64,000 nucleotides of DNA from Neorhizobium sp. JUb45 (GCF_004343585.1 NZ_SLYW01000002.1:868001-932000), one strand, 5' to 3'. Shown: positions 43,724 to 55,476, counted from the stretch's first letter. Numbers and translations: made by a program. Notes: generated by a model from the letters alone, not told the origin.

Positions 43724-45481
43724 ATGAACCTTTTTGCCGATTTCGACCTGCGGATCAAAGCCGCCCTGGAAACGCTGGATATCGTGAAGGAAAAGCGCGC
43801 CGAGCTCGATTTCGGCCGCATCACCATCGAGCCGCCGCGAGACCAGAGCCATGGCGATGTCGCGACCAATGCCGCCATGGTGCTGGCAAAGCCGCTCGGC
43901 ACCAACCCGCGGGCGCTGGCCGATATCATTGCCGAGGCGATGCGCGGTGATGCCGATGTCAGCGAAGTGTCGGTTGCCGGTCCCGGCTTCATCAACATTC
44001 GCCTGTCGACCGGTTATTGGCAGCGTGTGCTGGCGGTGATGATCGCTGATGGCACCTATTACGGCCGCTCGCAGTTTGGCGCGTCCAAGAAGGTCAACGT
44101 CGAATTCGTTTCGGCCAACCCGACGGGCCCGATGCATGTCGGCCATTGCCGTGGCGCCGTCGTCGGCGACGCGCTGGCCAACCTGATGGGTTTTGCCGGT
44201 TACGACGTCACCAAGGAATATTACATCAACGACGCCGGCGGCCAGATCGATGTTCTGGCGAAGTCGGTGTTCCTGCGCTACCGCGAGGCTCTCGGCGAAA
44301 CCATCGGTGCGATCCCGGAAGGTCTTTATCCGGGTGACTATCTCGTGCCGGTCGGCCAGGAACTGGCCAAGGAATACGGCACGCGCCTGCACAACATGCC
44401 GCAGGACGAGTGGATGCCGATCGTCAAGGACAAGGCGGTCGATGCGATGATGGCGATGATCCGCGAGGATCTGGCCGCACTCAATGTGCATCACGATCTC
44501 TTCTTCTCTGAGCGGACCTTGCACGCAGATGGCGCCCAGAAGATCCGCACCGCCATCAACGACCTGACCTTTAAGGGCCACGTTTACCGTGGTGCGCTGC
44601 CGCCACCGAAGGGTCAGTTGCCGGAAGATTGGGAAGACCGTGAGCAGACGCTGTTCCGCTCCACCGAAGTGGGTGACGATATCGACCGTCCGCTGATCAA
44701 GTCCGATGGAAGCTACACCTATTTTGCCGCCGATGTTGCCTACTTCAAGGATAAGTTCGATCGCGGCTTCGAAGAGATGATCTATGTGCTCGGCGCCGAC
44801 CATGGCGGTTACGTGAAGCGGCTGGAAGCCGTGGCGCGGGCCGTGTCGGAAGGCAAGTCCAAGCTGACCGTTCTGCTGTGCCAGCTGGTGAAGCTGCTGC
44901 GCGATGGCGAGCCGGTAAAGATGTCGAAGCGTTCCGGCGATTTCGTGACGCTGCGTGAAGTGGTCGATGAAGTCGGCTCCGATAGCGTGCGCTTCATGAT
45001 GCTCTATCGCAAGAATTCCGAGCCGCTCGACTTCGACTTCGCCAAGGTGACGGAACAGTCGAAGGACAACCCGGTTTTCTACGTGCAGTATGCACATGCC
45101 CGTTGTATGTCGGTGTTCCGGCAGGCGCGCGAAGCGTTCCCGGACCTCGATATCGATTCGCTCAATCTGGCCGATTCGGTTGCCGGAATCACCGATCCGA
45201 GCGAGTTGCAGCTCGTTGCAAAGCTGTCGGAATACCCGCGGATGATCGAAGCCGCAGCGCAGGCGCAGGAGCCGCATCGCGTTGTTTTCTATCTGTATGA
45301 CCTCGCCAGCGCCTTCCACGGACACTGGGCGAAAGGCAATCAGAATGCGGACTTACGATTTATTAACGACAAAAATAGAGAATCGAGTATAGCCAGACTT
45401 GGGTTGGTGCATGCCGTCGCTTCTGTTTTGAAGTCAGGTCTCGCCATTGCGGGCACTGACGCTCCGGTAGAAATGCGGTAG
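43724..45481 (+). CDS. argS: Arginyl-tRNA synthetase
   Basis: Charges tRNA-Arg. 585 residues, typical length. Class I motif [19 protein letters not shown] (HIGH form HVGH, near residue 130), the KMSK-type [20 protein letters not shown] near residue 400, an N-terminal Arg-specific domain, and a DALR anticodon domain ending [10 protein letters not shown]. The frame also opens at a TTG three codons earlier, but the ATG at 43724 is the expected start. It lies 68 bases before the SPOR protein gene. Confidence 0.97.
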   Translation: MNLFADFDLRIKAALETLDIVKEKRAELDFGRITIEPPRDQSHGDVATNAAMVLAKPLGTNPRALADIIAEAMRGDADVSEVSVAGPGFINIRLSTGYWQRVLAVMIADGTYYGRSQFGASKKVNVEFVSANPTGPMHVGHCRGAVVGDALANLMGFAGYDVTKEYYINDAGGQIDVLAKSVFLRYREALGETIGAIPEGLYPGDYLVPVGQELAKEYGTRLHNMPQDEWMPIVKDKAVDAMMAMIREDLAALNVHHDLFFSERTLHADGAQKIRTAINDLTFKGHVYRGALPPPKGQLPEDWEDREQTLFRSTEVGDDIDRPLIKSDGSYTYFAADVAYFKDKFDRGFEEMIYVLGADHGGYVKRLEAVARAVSEGKSKLTVLLCQLVKLLRDGEPVKMSKRSGDFVTLREVVDEVGSDSVRFMMLYRKNSEPLDFDFAKVTEQSKDNPVFYVQYAHARCMSVFRQAREAFPDLDIDSLNLADSVAGITDPSELQLVAKLSEYPRMIEAAAQAQEPHRVVFYLYDLASAFHGHWAKGNQNADLRFINDKNRESSIARLGLVHAVASVLKSGLAIAGTDAPVEMR

Positions 45482-45549
45482 TATTGCCACCATTTCCCCA
45501 TATTGCGCTGGCATATGCAATTGTTACGCGTAGGTAAGTGGACGAGGGA

Positions 45550-48495
45550 ATGGCAGACAACAACCTTGCACTCGGCCGGCACGATGGTCCGGATATCTTT
45601 GCGGAAGACGATCCGCTGGCGGAACTCGCCCGTATCGTCGGTTACGAAGATAGCCCGGCACGCCCATCGGCTCAGGCTGCGGCACCGCGCCGTGAACCCG
45701 AGTTTAATCTCGAAGATGAATTGATGCGCGAATTCGAGCGTTACGACGCTCCGCGCCTCGATCCCGCCAACGATATCGGTGCAGTCGCCGAGCCTGCGCA
45801 GGTGCGCCAGCCGGTTGAAGCGCCGGTTATGGATGAGCCGCGCACGGTTTCCGTCGAGCGTGCTGAACCGGCCTTCGAGCCGCCGGCTGTTGCTCAGCCG
45901 TTGCCGGACGGCAATCCGCCGCTGCAGCACCTTCCATTCGATCTGGCTGCCACGGCGCCATCCATGCCGATCCAGCAGGCTGTTCCGCAGAGAGCACCTT
46001 TCTCTCATGCGGATCTGGTCGCAGAGCTTGAATCGTCGCTCGCACCGGTGCCTCAGCCCCAATACGAGCAGCCGCGCTATCAGCCGCAGCCTGTCGAGCC
46101 GGTCCAGGTCGAGCCGGCTGCAATAGCGGCCCCGGCGCCTGCAGAACTGTCTCTGACCGAACGGTCGGTGGATAAGGGCTACAAGCCCGGTTTCCGCATG
46201 CCGATCGCCAATTTCCAGCGCACCGACATTGCGCCGCGCGAAGCCTATCGGCCGTCGCCGGTCGAGTCGGCACAGGTTGCCGTGGACGTTGCCCCCGTCA
46301 CTGTGGCGGCTCCGGTGGAGCCTGCAAGGGAAGCGCCTGTCGAGACCAACGAATCGATCTGGAGCAGCCTTGAGCGCGAACTGACCGGCGAGGCTGCTGC
46401 CCAGCAGACGGAAAGCAAGCCGGCTATCATTCCGGTTGTCGAAAAGCCCGTCGAGCTTTCGGTGTTTGAAATGCCGAAGCCGGTGGCAGCGCAAGCGCCT
46501 GTCGAGCCGATTCGCGCCGAACCTTCCTTCCAGGCGAAGCCGGCTCCATCGGAGACGTTCTCGCAACTGGAAGAAATGGTCTACGACGTCGATCATTTCT
46601 TGTCGCAAAAGCCGGTTACAGCACCCGTTGCACCGCAGCCGGTGGCTGTGAAGCCGACGGCGACGGATGCCGATCTGATCGACGATGATTTCGAGCTCGC
46701 GCTTGACGATCTGGATCTCGATCTTTCCGACATCTCGCTTGGCGATGACGACAAGCCGGCGGCTACCCTTGCTGTTGTCCAGCCTGTCGCGGCGCCAGTG
46801 CCGGCAGAGCCCGTTTATGCGGCCCGCCAGCCTGAGCCAGCTTACAGGCCGGCCCCGGTCACGACCTCGCAGCCTTCCTATGTGCCGACCGCAGCGTATG
46901 CGCCGGCGACGACTTTGAGTGCAGCACCCGCATTCGCCCCGGCACCTCCTGCCGTGCCTGTCGAAGCTGCTGCACCGGAATTCGATGCCGACAGTTTCGA
47001 CCCCACGCTGATCGCCGATGGCGAAGAGCATGTGGAAAGCATGGCCGAAGTCGATGTTCCGGAACTTCTGGTCGACGAGCCTGTCGCACCTGCCAAACAC
47101 GATCCGGATTTCGATATCGATCTGGACGCGGAACTGGCGAACCTGCTTCAGGCCTCTGCTCCTGCCGCTCCGTCTTTGGTGCGCGGCAGTGCCGCAGCTG
47201 CCCAGATGCAGAACGCACAGGCTCGCCAGCCGATGTCGCGTGCCACGCCAACGCAGGCCCCGGTCGCTGTCGCACAGCCCGCCGCCGCGCCCGCACCGGC
47301 CAAATCCGCTTACGATGCCGATCTCGACGATTTCGAGCGCGCTCTGGAAGAAGATTTCCGTCGCAGCCTGTCGAACCCGCTGCCGGATGGCGGCCGCATG
47401 AGCGATGAGGATGATGACGGTTACGCGGCACCTGTCGCGCGTCGTCAGGTTCGCTGGGGTGCGCCGGTTGCTGTCGTCGGCTTTCTGTTGATGGGCGGGC
47501 TTTCGGCCTATGCCTATTATGCCAGCGGTCTGCCGGGCAAGGCTGAGAGCGGCAAGCCGCTTGTCATCGCCGCCGACAAGGAGCCGGTCAAGATTGCTCC
47601 GGAAAATCCGGGCGGCAAGACGGTGCCGAACCAGGACAAGGCTGTTTACGAGCGTGTTGCCGGCGGCGCTAACGATGCGCCTCGCCAGGAAACGCTGATT
47701 TCCAGCAATGAAGAGCCGATGGACGTTGTCCAGCGCACGCTGACCTCCGACAGCCTGCCTCTGCAGGGTGAGGAAGAGGCGATGACCGAAGGCCTCGATA
47801 CGCAGGATCCGCGCCTTCTGCCGCAGCAGGCGAACGGCGCCCCGCAGGGTGAGCAGCCCGTCAGCGTGATGCCCCGCAAGGTGCGCACCATGGTCGTCCG
47901 CCCTGATGGTACGCTGGTCGAACAGGAAGTCACGGCGCCGGCAGCCCCAGTGCAGCAGGCCGCCGCTCCGGTACAGCCTGCCGCTTCGGAAAAGGTTCCG
48001 GCCCAGCCGGCGCTTGCCGAGCCGACTGTCGCACCGAAGACCGCCCATGTTGCTCCGGTCCAGCCCGCGCCGATGAGCGCTCCGGCGGCACCTGCAGCAC
48101 CGGCCCAGCTGGTCACTGCAAGTGCGCCTGCAAGGCCGGTTCCGGCATCGCGTCCGGCTGACCAGCCGGTCAACGTGGTGGCTTCTGTTTCCGATCGCGG
48201 CAATGTTCAGCAGACGTCGGCTGCTCCTCAGCAGGTCGCCTCCGTCGGTCCGGGTGGGTACTTCATCCAGGTTGCATCGTTGCCTTCGCAGGCCGAAGCC
48301 CAGAAGTCCTACCAGAGCCTGTCGTCGAAATTCGGCAATGTCATCGGCGGTCGAGGCGTCGATATCAAGGCCGCAGAGATCGCCGGCAAGGGTACTTTCT
48401 ACCGCGTCCGCATTCCGGCCGGCAGCAAGGATCAGGCCGTGCAGCTTTGCGAAAACTATCGTTCGGCCGGTGGCAGCTGCCTCGTGGCACGCTGA
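45550..48495 (+). CDS. Large SPOR-domain membrane protein
   Basis: 981-residue single-pass protein. The first ~620 residues are acidic, Pro/Ala/Glu-rich and mostly disordered, followed by a membrane segment (APVAVVGFLLMGGLSAYAYY), another disordered stretch, and a C-terminal SPOR domain (GGYFIQVASLPSQAEAQ to YRSAGGSCLVAR). SPOR domains bind denuded septal peptidoglycan, so it probably works in cell division. Orientation: long N-terminal cytoplasmic part, SPOR in the periplasm. GTG at 45538 is an alternative start. Lies between argS and nagZ as in other rhizobia. Confidence 0.88.
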   Translation: MADNNLALGRHDGPDIFAEDDPLAELARIVGYEDSPARPSAQAAAPRREPEFNLEDELMREFERYDAPRLDPANDIGAVAEPAQVRQPVEAPVMDEPRTVSVERAEPAFEPPAVAQPLPDGNPPLQHLPFDLAATAPSMPIQQAVPQRAPFSHADLVAELESSLAPVPQPQYEQPRYQPQPVEPVQVEPAAIAAPAPAELSLTERSVDKGYKPGFRMPIANFQRTDIAPREAYRPSPVESAQVAVDVAPVTVAAPVEPAREAPVETNESIWSSLERELTGEAAAQQTESKPAIIPVVEKPVELSVFEMPKPVAAQAPVEPIRAEPSFQAKPAPSETFSQLEEMVYDVDHFLSQKPVTAPVAPQPVAVKPTATDADLIDDDFELALDDLDLDLSDISLGDDDKPAATLAVVQPVAAPVPAEPVYAARQPEPAYRPAPVTTSQPSYVPTAAYAPATTLSAAPAFAPAPPAVPVEAAAPEFDADSFDPTLIADGEEHVESMAEVDVPELLVDEPVAPAKHDPDFDIDLDAELANLLQASAPAAPSLVRGSAAAAQMQNAQARQPMSRATPTQAPVAVAQPAAAPAPAKSAYDADLDDFERALEEDFRRSLSNPLPDGGRMSDEDDDGYAAPVARRQVRWGAPVAVVGFLLMGGLSAYAYYASGLPGKAESGKPLVIAADKEPVKIAPENPGGKTVPNQDKAVYERVAGGANDAPRQETLISSNEEPMDVVQRTLTSDSLPLQGEEEAMTEGLDTQDPRLLPQQANGAPQGEQPVSVMPRKVRTMVVRPDGTLVEQEVTAPAAPVQQAAAPVQPAASEKVPAQPALAEPTVAPKTAHVAPVQPAPMSAPAAPAAPAQLVTASAPARPVPASRPADQPVNVVASVSDRGNVQQTSAAPQQVASVGPGGYFIQVASLPSQAEAQKSYQSLSSKFGNVIGGRGVDIKAAEIAGKGTFYRVRIPAGSKDQAVQLCENYRSAGGSCLVAR

Positions 48496-48523
48496 GTTTT
48501 CCAACGACGAAAATCCAATCTGG

Positions 48524-48546
48524 AACGGGGCCGAAAGGCCCCGTTT
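48524..48546 (+). terminator. Possible terminator after the SPOR gene
   Basis: AACGGGGCC/GGCCCCGTT perfect nine-base stem with a GAAA tetraloop, followed by a short T run (TTCTCGTT). Lies 29 bases after the stop and about 70 before nagZ; the weak T run may allow read-through. Confidence 0.6.
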
Positions 48547-48618
48547 CTCGTTGTGCTTCCCGCGGGATCACGATCAGCAGCTATCGCTATTCCAGTCGCG
48601 CGTTTTATGATGCCGGGC

Positions 48619-49635
48619 ATGAGCGAATCAAAAGCAATGATTCTCGGCTGTGCCGGGACCGTCCTCACCGAAGAAGAGATTGCCCTTTACAGGGGCGAGC
48701 GCCCCTGGGGTTTCATCCTCTTTGCCCGCAATTTGCAGGATACTGAGCAGATCAGTGATCTGGTTGCGGCCATGCGTGACACGGTTGGCAGGCCGGACGC
48801 ACCGGTGCTGATCGATCAGGAGGGCGGCCGTGTGCAACGCATACGCCCGCCGATGATCGAGCGTTATCCCTCGGCACAGGTCCTCGGCGATCTCTATCGC
48901 GCCGACAAGCAGCAGGGTCTGCGCGCCGCATGGCTGATGTCGCGCCTGCACGCTTTCGACCTGATGAAGCTCGGCATCAATGTCGATTGCCTGCCTGTGC
49001 TGGATGTGCCGGTGGAAGGCGCGAGCAATGTCATCGGCGACCGCGCCTATGGATTTGATCCGGTGACGGTGGCGGACATGGGCAAGGCGGCGGCGGAAGG
49101 TTTGAAGGCCGGCGGCATGCTGCCGGTGATGAAACATATTCCCGGCCATGGCCGCGGCATGGCCGATTCGCACCACGAATTGCCGGTTGTCACCGTTTCG
49201 CGCGAGGAGCTGGAAGCGCATGATTTCCGTCCCTTCATGGCCATGAAGGACGAGTTGATGGCGATGAGCGCGCATATCGTTTTCACGGCGCTTGACGCCG
49301 AACGGCCGGCGACGACGTCGAAGAAGGTCATCGACGAGATCATTCGTGGGACGATCGGTTTCGACGGACTGCTGCTCTCCGACGACAGTTCCATGAACGC
49401 GTTGAAGGGCACGCTCAGTCAGCGCGCCGCCAACATTGTCGCTGGTGGCTGCGATATTGTCTTGCATTGCAATGGCCTGATGGAGGAAATGAAGCAGGTC
49501 GTGGCCGAGGTGCCGTCTCTGGCTGGCGAAGCCTTGCGGCGCGCCGAACTGGTCGAGGCCGGATTCACGCAGCCTGATGGCGCCGACGAGGCGACAATAC
49601 GGGCTGAATTCTGGTCGCTGCTGCCGACCTCGTAA
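48619..49635 (+). CDS. nagZ: Beta-N-acetylhexosaminidase
   Basis: Cytosolic GH3 enzyme of cell-wall recycling; it removes GlcNAc from anhydro-muropeptides, affecting beta-lactamase induction. 338 residues. The catalytic loop is KHIPGHGRGMADSHHELP (near 173-190), with the His that serves as acid/base partner; the nucleophile Asp is in LLLSDDSSMNAL. LIDQEGGRVQR binds substrate. Start chosen at MSESKAMILGCAG by family resemblance; ATGs at 48607 and 48610 are alternatives. Followed closely by scpA. Confidence 0.94.
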   Translation: MSESKAMILGCAGTVLTEEEIALYRGERPWGFILFARNLQDTEQISDLVAAMRDTVGRPDAPVLIDQEGGRVQRIRPPMIERYPSAQVLGDLYRADKQQGLRAAWLMSRLHAFDLMKLGINVDCLPVLDVPVEGASNVIGDRAYGFDPVTVADMGKAAAEGLKAGGMLPVMKHIPGHGRGMADSHHELPVVTVSREELEAHDFRPFMAMKDELMAMSAHIVFTALDAERPATTSKKVIDEIIRGTIGFDGLLLSDDSSMNALKGTLSQRAANIVAGGCDIVLHCNGLMEEMKQVVAEVPSLAGEALRRAELVEAGFTQPDGADEATIRAEFWSLLPTS

Positions 49636-49657
49636 AGACGCAGCATAGGAGAGGCGC

Positions 49658-50512
49658 ATGGCGACGGACACATCGAAGAGCGCCACGCCGATGGAGAAGC
49701 TCTGGCAGGATGCCGACGACCGCGCGGTGACCGATCCCGCGCTGGTGATCGATGTCAGCGGCTTCGAAGGCCCGCTCGACCTGCTTCTGCATCTTGCCCG
49801 CACCCAGAAGGTCGATCTGCAACGTATTTCCGTGCTGGCGCTGGCCGAGCAATATCTGCTCTTCATCGATAGTGCGCGAAAGGTGCGCATCGAACTGGCT
49901 GCCGATTATCTGGTCATGGCGGCGTGGCTTGCCTTTCTCAAATCCAAGCTGCTGATCCCGCAGCAGGTCCGTGGGGATGACGGCCCTAGCGGCGAGGAAA
50001 TGGCGGCGATCCTCGCTTTCCGCCTGAAACGTCTGGAAGCCATGCGTGAGCAGGCGACCATGCTGGTCAACCGCAACCGCATCGGCCGTGACATTTTCGT
50101 GCGCGGTGCGCCGGAGCATATTCCGCAGAGCAGCCAGTCTGCCTTCGATGCAAGCCTCTACGATCTGTTGTCGGCCTACGCCAATCTGCGCCAGCGGCAG
50201 GCGATCACGCAGGTGACGATCGAGCGGCGAAAAGTGTGGTCGCTGGTCGAGGCGCGCCAATTGCTCACCGATATGCTCGGTGAAATCGGTGACTGGACGG
50301 CGCTGCAGGATTATCTGCTGCAATACATGCCCGCCGAAGAACGGGTGACGGCGACGGCAAGCGCCTTTGCCGCCTCGCTGGAACTGGTGCGGGAAGGCAA
50401 GCTGGAAATGCGCCAGGATGGTGCGTTCCAGCCGATCTATATGCGGCAGGGCCAGAAGCGGCCGGTGGCGGTAAAGTTGACCGAACAGGAGAACGACAGT
50501 GCAGGCGGTTGA
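49658..50512 (+). CDS. scpA: Segregation and condensation protein A
   Basis: 284-residue kleisin that bridges SMC heads in the condensin complex. The N-terminal SMC-binding segment is FEGPLDLLLHLARTQKVDL, and a C-terminal winged helix follows (TASAFAASLELVREGKLEM). GGAGAGGCGC precedes the ATG. Overlaps scpB by 14 bases, so the two are coupled. Confidence 0.94.
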   Translation: MATDTSKSATPMEKLWQDADDRAVTDPALVIDVSGFEGPLDLLLHLARTQKVDLQRISVLALAEQYLLFIDSARKVRIELAADYLVMAAWLAFLKSKLLIPQQVRGDDGPSGEEMAAILAFRLKRLEAMREQATMLVNRNRIGRDIFVRGAPEHIPQSSQSAFDASLYDLLSAYANLRQRQAITQVTIERRKVWSLVEARQLLTDMLGEIGDWTALQDYLLQYMPAEERVTATASAFAASLELVREGKLEMRQDGAFQPIYMRQGQKRPVAVKLTEQENDSAGG

Positions 50513-51227
50513 CGACGAATTCCTGACGCCGGAGCCGGACGATGAGGCCGGGGAGGGCGAACCCGCTCGCTTCACCTTGTCGGATATCGATATCCAGCGC
50601 ACGATCGAGGCCTTGGTGTTTGCTTCGTCCGAACCTGTGTCCGAAGCATATCTTGCAGATCGCCTGCCGCGGGGCACCGATGTTGCCGCGGCGATGCACC
50701 AGCTGGCAGCTTTTTATGCCGGTCGAGGCGTCAATCTTCTGCGCGTCGAGGATCGCTGGGCATTTCGCACGGCCGCGGACCTGTCCTTCATGATTCGCCG
50801 CGACGAGACGGAAGTGAAAAAGCTTTCGCGCGCCGCGCTCGAAGTGCTGGCGATCATTGCCTATCACCAGCCGGTAACACGCGCCGAGATCGAGGAAATC
50901 CGCGGTGTGCAGACGTCGAAGGGCACGCTCGATGTTTTGATGGAAGCCGGCTGGGTGCGCTTTCGCGGTCGCCGCCGTTCTCCCGGTCGCCCGGTCACGC
51001 TGGGCACCACGATCAGTTTCCTCGACCATTTCGGCCTCGAGGAACTGCGCGATCTGCCGGGGCTGGAAGAGTTGAAGGGGGCAGGGCTGTTGTCTGGCCG
51101 TATTCCGCCGAATTTCAATATTCCTATCCCCTCGTTGGGTGATGATTTGACCGAGGACGAGGATCCGATCACCCAGCTCGATCTTGAGGAACTGGGGCTG
51201 CTGGCGCCAAGTGGCGGCGACGAATAG
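50499..51227 (+). CDS. scpB: Segregation and condensation protein B
   Basis: 242-residue double winged-helix protein, partner of ScpA/SMC. Features: FTLSDIDIQRTIEALVFASS at the N terminus, LEVLAIIAYHQPVTRAEIE in the second domain and IRGVQTSKGTLDVLMEAGW. It begins at GTG 50499 inside scpA, with AGGAGAACGACA just upstream. tatA follows after 168 bases. Confidence 0.94.
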   Translation: MQAVDDEFLTPEPDDEAGEGEPARFTLSDIDIQRTIEALVFASSEPVSEAYLADRLPRGTDVAAAMHQLAAFYAGRGVNLLRVEDRWAFRTAADLSFMIRRDETEVKKLSRAALEVLAIIAYHQPVTRAEIEEIRGVQTSKGTLDVLMEAGWVRFRGRRRSPGRPVTLGTTISFLDHFGLEELRDLPGLEELKGAGLLSGRIPPNFNIPIPSLGDDLTEDEDPITQLDLEELGLLAPSGGDE

Positions 51228-51395
51228 GCAATGGCAGGGCAGCGGAACGGCCTGCCGATGACGCAGTCGTTATCGACTTGCTCATATAGAGACCCGATCC
51301 GCGGTGTATGTCGCGATTTGGTGTTTGAAAAATCATGGCAATAAGCTTACATCGGGCCTAATGCGCGACAGACGCGCAATCTATGGAGTCAAGTG

Positions 51396-51611
51396 ATGGG
51401 TTCTTTTAGTGTATGGCATTGGCTGATCGTTCTGGTCATCGTGCTTATCTTCTTTGGTCGCGGCAAGATTCCGGACCTGATGGGCGACGTTGCCAAGGGC
51501 ATCAAGAGCTTCAAGAAGGGCATGGCTGACGACGAGGCTCCTGCAGACAACGACAAGACCGTTGATGCCCGCACCGTCGACCATAAGGCCGAAGAGACAA
51601 AGACCAGATAA
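51396..51611 (+). CDS. tatA: Sec-independent translocase subunit TatA
   Basis: 71 residues: N-terminal membrane helix ([15 protein letters not shown]), the conserved [20 protein letters not shown] amphipathic helix and an acidic tail. TatA multimers form the Tat pore that exports folded proteins. GGAG seven bases upstream fixes the ATG at 51396. First of tatA-tatB-tatC. Confidence 0.95.
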   Translation: MGSFSVWHWLIVLVIVLIFFGRGKIPDLMGDVAKGIKSFKKGMADDEAPADNDKTVDARTVDHKAEETKTR

Positions 51612-51656
51612 TTGAACGCGTCTCCTTGTAGACGCGATTCGGCGGGAGCCGCGTGA

Positions 51657-52472
51657 ATGTTGGATATCGGCTGGACCGAGCTTTTGGTCATAGCGATCGT
51701 ATTGATCGTTGTGGTCGGGCCGAAAGATTTGCCCCCCATGTTGCGGGCGTTCGGAAAAATGACGAGCAATCTGCGCAAGATGGCCGGCGATTTCCGCACC
51801 CAGTTCGATGAGGCGCTGCGTGAAGCGGACATGGACGATGTGCGTAAGACAATCTCTGACGCCAAGAGCCTGAACCCCGCAAACGCGCTGCGTGATGCGA
51901 TCAATCCGCTGCGCCAGATGGGCCAGGAGATTCGCGAGGACCTGCAAAAGGCGACCGCGGTTCCCAAGCCTTCGGAAAGCGTGACATCGGCCGACGACCC
52001 GTTGCTGACGGGTGAGGCAGCGGATGAGGCGGCTGATACCGTCACTCCGCAGACCGCGACCGCGCCGGTTCAGCCCGCTGCACCTGCCTCAACAGCTGCG
52101 GTCGTTCCTGCTGCGGATGTTGTCGCTGCCGCGGTAGCCGCCAAGCAGGCTGCTGCTGCTGCGACCCCGGCAGTGCCGGAGGTTCCGGTGCGCAAGCCGC
52201 GTGCTCCGCGCAAGACGGTGGAAGCGCCGGCGACCGCCGAGCCAGTGGTGACTAAGCCGAAGCCTGTTGCCAAGGCGACAAAGGTTGCCGCTCCAAAGGC
52301 CGCAGCGGCAAAGGCAACTGCGCCAAAACCGACCGCCGCCAAGATTGCTCCGGCAAAGGCTGTCGCCACCAAGGCGCCGGCCAAGAAGGCCGCACAATCC
52401 GAAACGGCTGCCGCCGCAGTAAAAACACCGCGCGCTCCCAAAAAAGCGACCGCGCCGAAGGATGAAGCATGA
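51657..52472 (+). CDS. tatB: Sec-independent translocase subunit TatB
   Basis: 271 residues. N-terminal helix LDIGWTELLVIAIVLIVVVG followed by PKDLPPMLRAFGKM, typical TatB, which with TatC binds twin-arginine signals. The C-terminal two-fifths is an Ala/Lys/Pro-rich repeat tail (AKATKVAAPKAAAAKATAP type), longer than in E. coli TatB (171 residues). GGGAG precedes the ATG. The end overlaps tatC (ATGA). Confidence 0.92.
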   Translation: MLDIGWTELLVIAIVLIVVVGPKDLPPMLRAFGKMTSNLRKMAGDFRTQFDEALREADMDDVRKTISDAKSLNPANALRDAINPLRQMGQEIREDLQKATAVPKPSESVTSADDPLLTGEAADEAADTVTPQTATAPVQPAAPASTAAVVPAADVVAAAVAAKQAAAAATPAVPEVPVRKPRAPRKTVEAPATAEPVVTKPKPVAKATKVAAPKAAAAKATAPKPTAAKIAPAKAVATKAPAKKAAQSETAAAAVKTPRAPKKATAPKDEA

Positions 52473-53296
52473 CCGGCGATATCGACGACAAGCCGCAGCC
52501 GCTGATGGAGCATCTGCTGGAGTTGCGGTCGCGACTGATCTGGTCGCTCGCGGCTTTCTTCCTGGCCTTCCTTGTCTGCTTCTTCTTCGCCAAGGGTTTG
52601 TTCAACCTGCTGGTTCAGCCCTACAAATGGGCTGTCCTGTGGGCTGGCCTCGATCTGTCGAAATCCGAACTGATCTACACCGCGCCGCAGGAGTTTTTCT
52701 TCACGCAGGTGAAGGTGGCCATGTTCGGCGCGCTGGTGATCGCATTCCCGATCATCGCCTCGCAGCTCTACAAGTTCGTGGCGCCGGGCCTCTACAAGAA
52801 CGAACGCGCAGCTTTCCTGCCGTTTCTGGTGGCATCGCCGGTGCTGTTCCTGATGGGCGCCGCGCTCGTCTATTTCTTCTTCACGCCGATGGTCATGTGG
52901 TTCTTCCTGGCCATGCAGCAGGCACCGACTGAAGGCGGTGTGGCGATTTCCCTGCTGCCAAAGGTTTCGGAATATCTCAGCCTGATCATGACGCTTGTCG
53001 TGTCCTTCGGTCTGGTCTTCCAGCTGCCGGTCGTGACCACGCTTCTGGCCCGCGTCGGTCTGTTGACCAGCGACTGGCTGCGTGAAAAGCGCAAGTTCGC
53101 GATTGTCATTGCCTTCGTGGTGGCGGCCGTGCTGACGCCGCCGGACCCGCTCTCCCAGATCGGCCTTGCACTGCCGACCATCCTTCTCTACGAGATTTCG
53201 ATCTATACCGCTCGACTCGTGGAACGCAGGCGCAAGGAAGATGAACTCGCCGAGAGCGACGAATCCTCCGAGGTTTCCGAAGCGGACAAGACGTAA
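52469..53296 (+). CDS. tatC: Sec-independent translocase subunit TatC
   Basis: 275-residue polytopic protein, core receptor for twin-arginine signals. Six hydrophobic segments; conserved N-terminal PLMEHLLELRSRLIWSLAA (the Glu in HLLELR contacts the signal) and FYKFVAPGLYKNERAAFLPF-type loop. The start overlaps the tatB stop by four bases, so translation is coupled. Likely cargo in this window: the nucleotidase at 5-7 kb and the dehydrogenase small subunit at 27 kb. Confidence 0.95.
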   Translation: MTGDIDDKPQPLMEHLLELRSRLIWSLAAFFLAFLVCFFFAKGLFNLLVQPYKWAVLWAGLDLSKSELIYTAPQEFFFTQVKVAMFGALVIAFPIIASQLYKFVAPGLYKNERAAFLPFLVASPVLFLMGAALVYFFFTPMVMWFFLAMQQAPTEGGVAISLLPKVSEYLSLIMTLVVSFGLVFQLPVVTTLLARVGLLTSDWLREKRKFAIVIAFVVAAVLTPPDPLSQIGLALPTILLYEISIYTARLVERRRKEDELAESDESSEVSEADKT

Positions 53297-53393
53297 TTCG
53301 TTCCGGAAGATCTTTGTTCGGCCGGAGCAAACTCACGGCCGAGCCGGCTGGCGCGGCCTATACCGATACCCAGACCGATGACGTGGAACGACG

Positions 53394-54674
<1,281 letters not shown>

Positions 54675-54683
54675 GGCCTTTAC

Positions 54684-55442
54684 ATGCGCATTCTCCTGAC
54701 CAATGACGACGGCATTCACGCGGAAGGGCTGGCGGTCCTTGAACGGATCGCTCGCCAGCTTTCCGACGACGTCTGGATCGTAGCGCCGGAAACCGACCAG
54801 AGTGGTTTTGCTCATTCGCTGACGCTGTCGGAGCCTCTGCGGCTGCGCAAGATCAGCGACAAGCATTACGCGCTGCGCGGCACGCCGACCGATTGCGTCA
54901 TCATGGGCATGCGTCAGGTGATGGGCGGAAAGCCCGATCTGGTTCTCTCCGGCGTCAATGTCGGTGCGAACCTGGCCGACGACGTCACCTATTCCGGCAC
55001 GGTTGCCGGTGCCATGGAAGGCACGCTGCAGGGCGTGCGTTCGATTGCGCTCAGCCAGGCCTATGTGAAACAGGATGGCGCCAAGATCGTTCCGTGGGAA
55101 ACGACGGAAGCCCATGCCGTCGGCGTGATCCGCAAGCTGCTTGAAGCCGAACTGCCGGCTGGCACGCTGCTCAATGTCAATTTCCCGGCCTGTGCGCCGG
55201 ACGAAGTTGCCGGCATCGAAGTGACGGCGCAGGGCAAGACCGATTTCGATCTCGCCGTCGACGAGCGCAAGGATGGTCGCGGTTTTCCCTATTATTGGCT
55301 GTATTTCGCATCGCGTACCGGTCGTCCGGGCGAGGGAACCGACCTGAATGCCATCCGCGAAAACCGCATTTCGGTGACGCCGCTGAAGCTGGACCTGACC
55401 GACTATTCGGTGCAGGATCAGTTGACGAAGGTTCTGGGCTGA
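54684..55442 (+). CDS. surE: 5'/3'-nucleotidase SurE
   Basis: 252-residue metal-dependent nucleotidase acting on nucleoside monophosphates, often in stress survival. Metal site [13 protein letters not shown] at the N terminus, [17 protein letters not shown], and [29 protein letters not shown] are the family signatures. The surE-pcm pairing is a classic arrangement. Confidence 0.96.
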   Translation: MRILLTNDDGIHAEGLAVLERIARQLSDDVWIVAPETDQSGFAHSLTLSEPLRLRKISDKHYALRGTPTDCVIMGMRQVMGGKPDLVLSGVNVGANLADDVTYSGTVAGAMEGTLQGVRSIALSQAYVKQDGAKIVPWETTEAHAVGVIRKLLEAELPAGTLLNVNFPACAPDEVAGIEVTAQGKTDFDLAVDERKDGRGFPYYWLYFASRTGRPGEGTDLNAIRENRISVTPLKLDLTDYSVQDQLTKVLG

Positions 55443-55476
55443 GGCCCTTTTGCTTGCTTGGTAACGGAGTAGCCGC

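Noticed and set aside
43718..45325. Long reverse-strand frame opposite argS
   Set aside because: argS is certain from motifs; the opposite frame is an artefact of codon bias.
45340..48504. A reverse-strand frame of more than 1,000 codons opposite the SPOR protein gene
   Set aside because: It mirrors a gene of strongly biased high-GC codons and Pro/Ala-rich composition; the product is Arg/His/Cys-rich with no family resemblance and no ribosome site.
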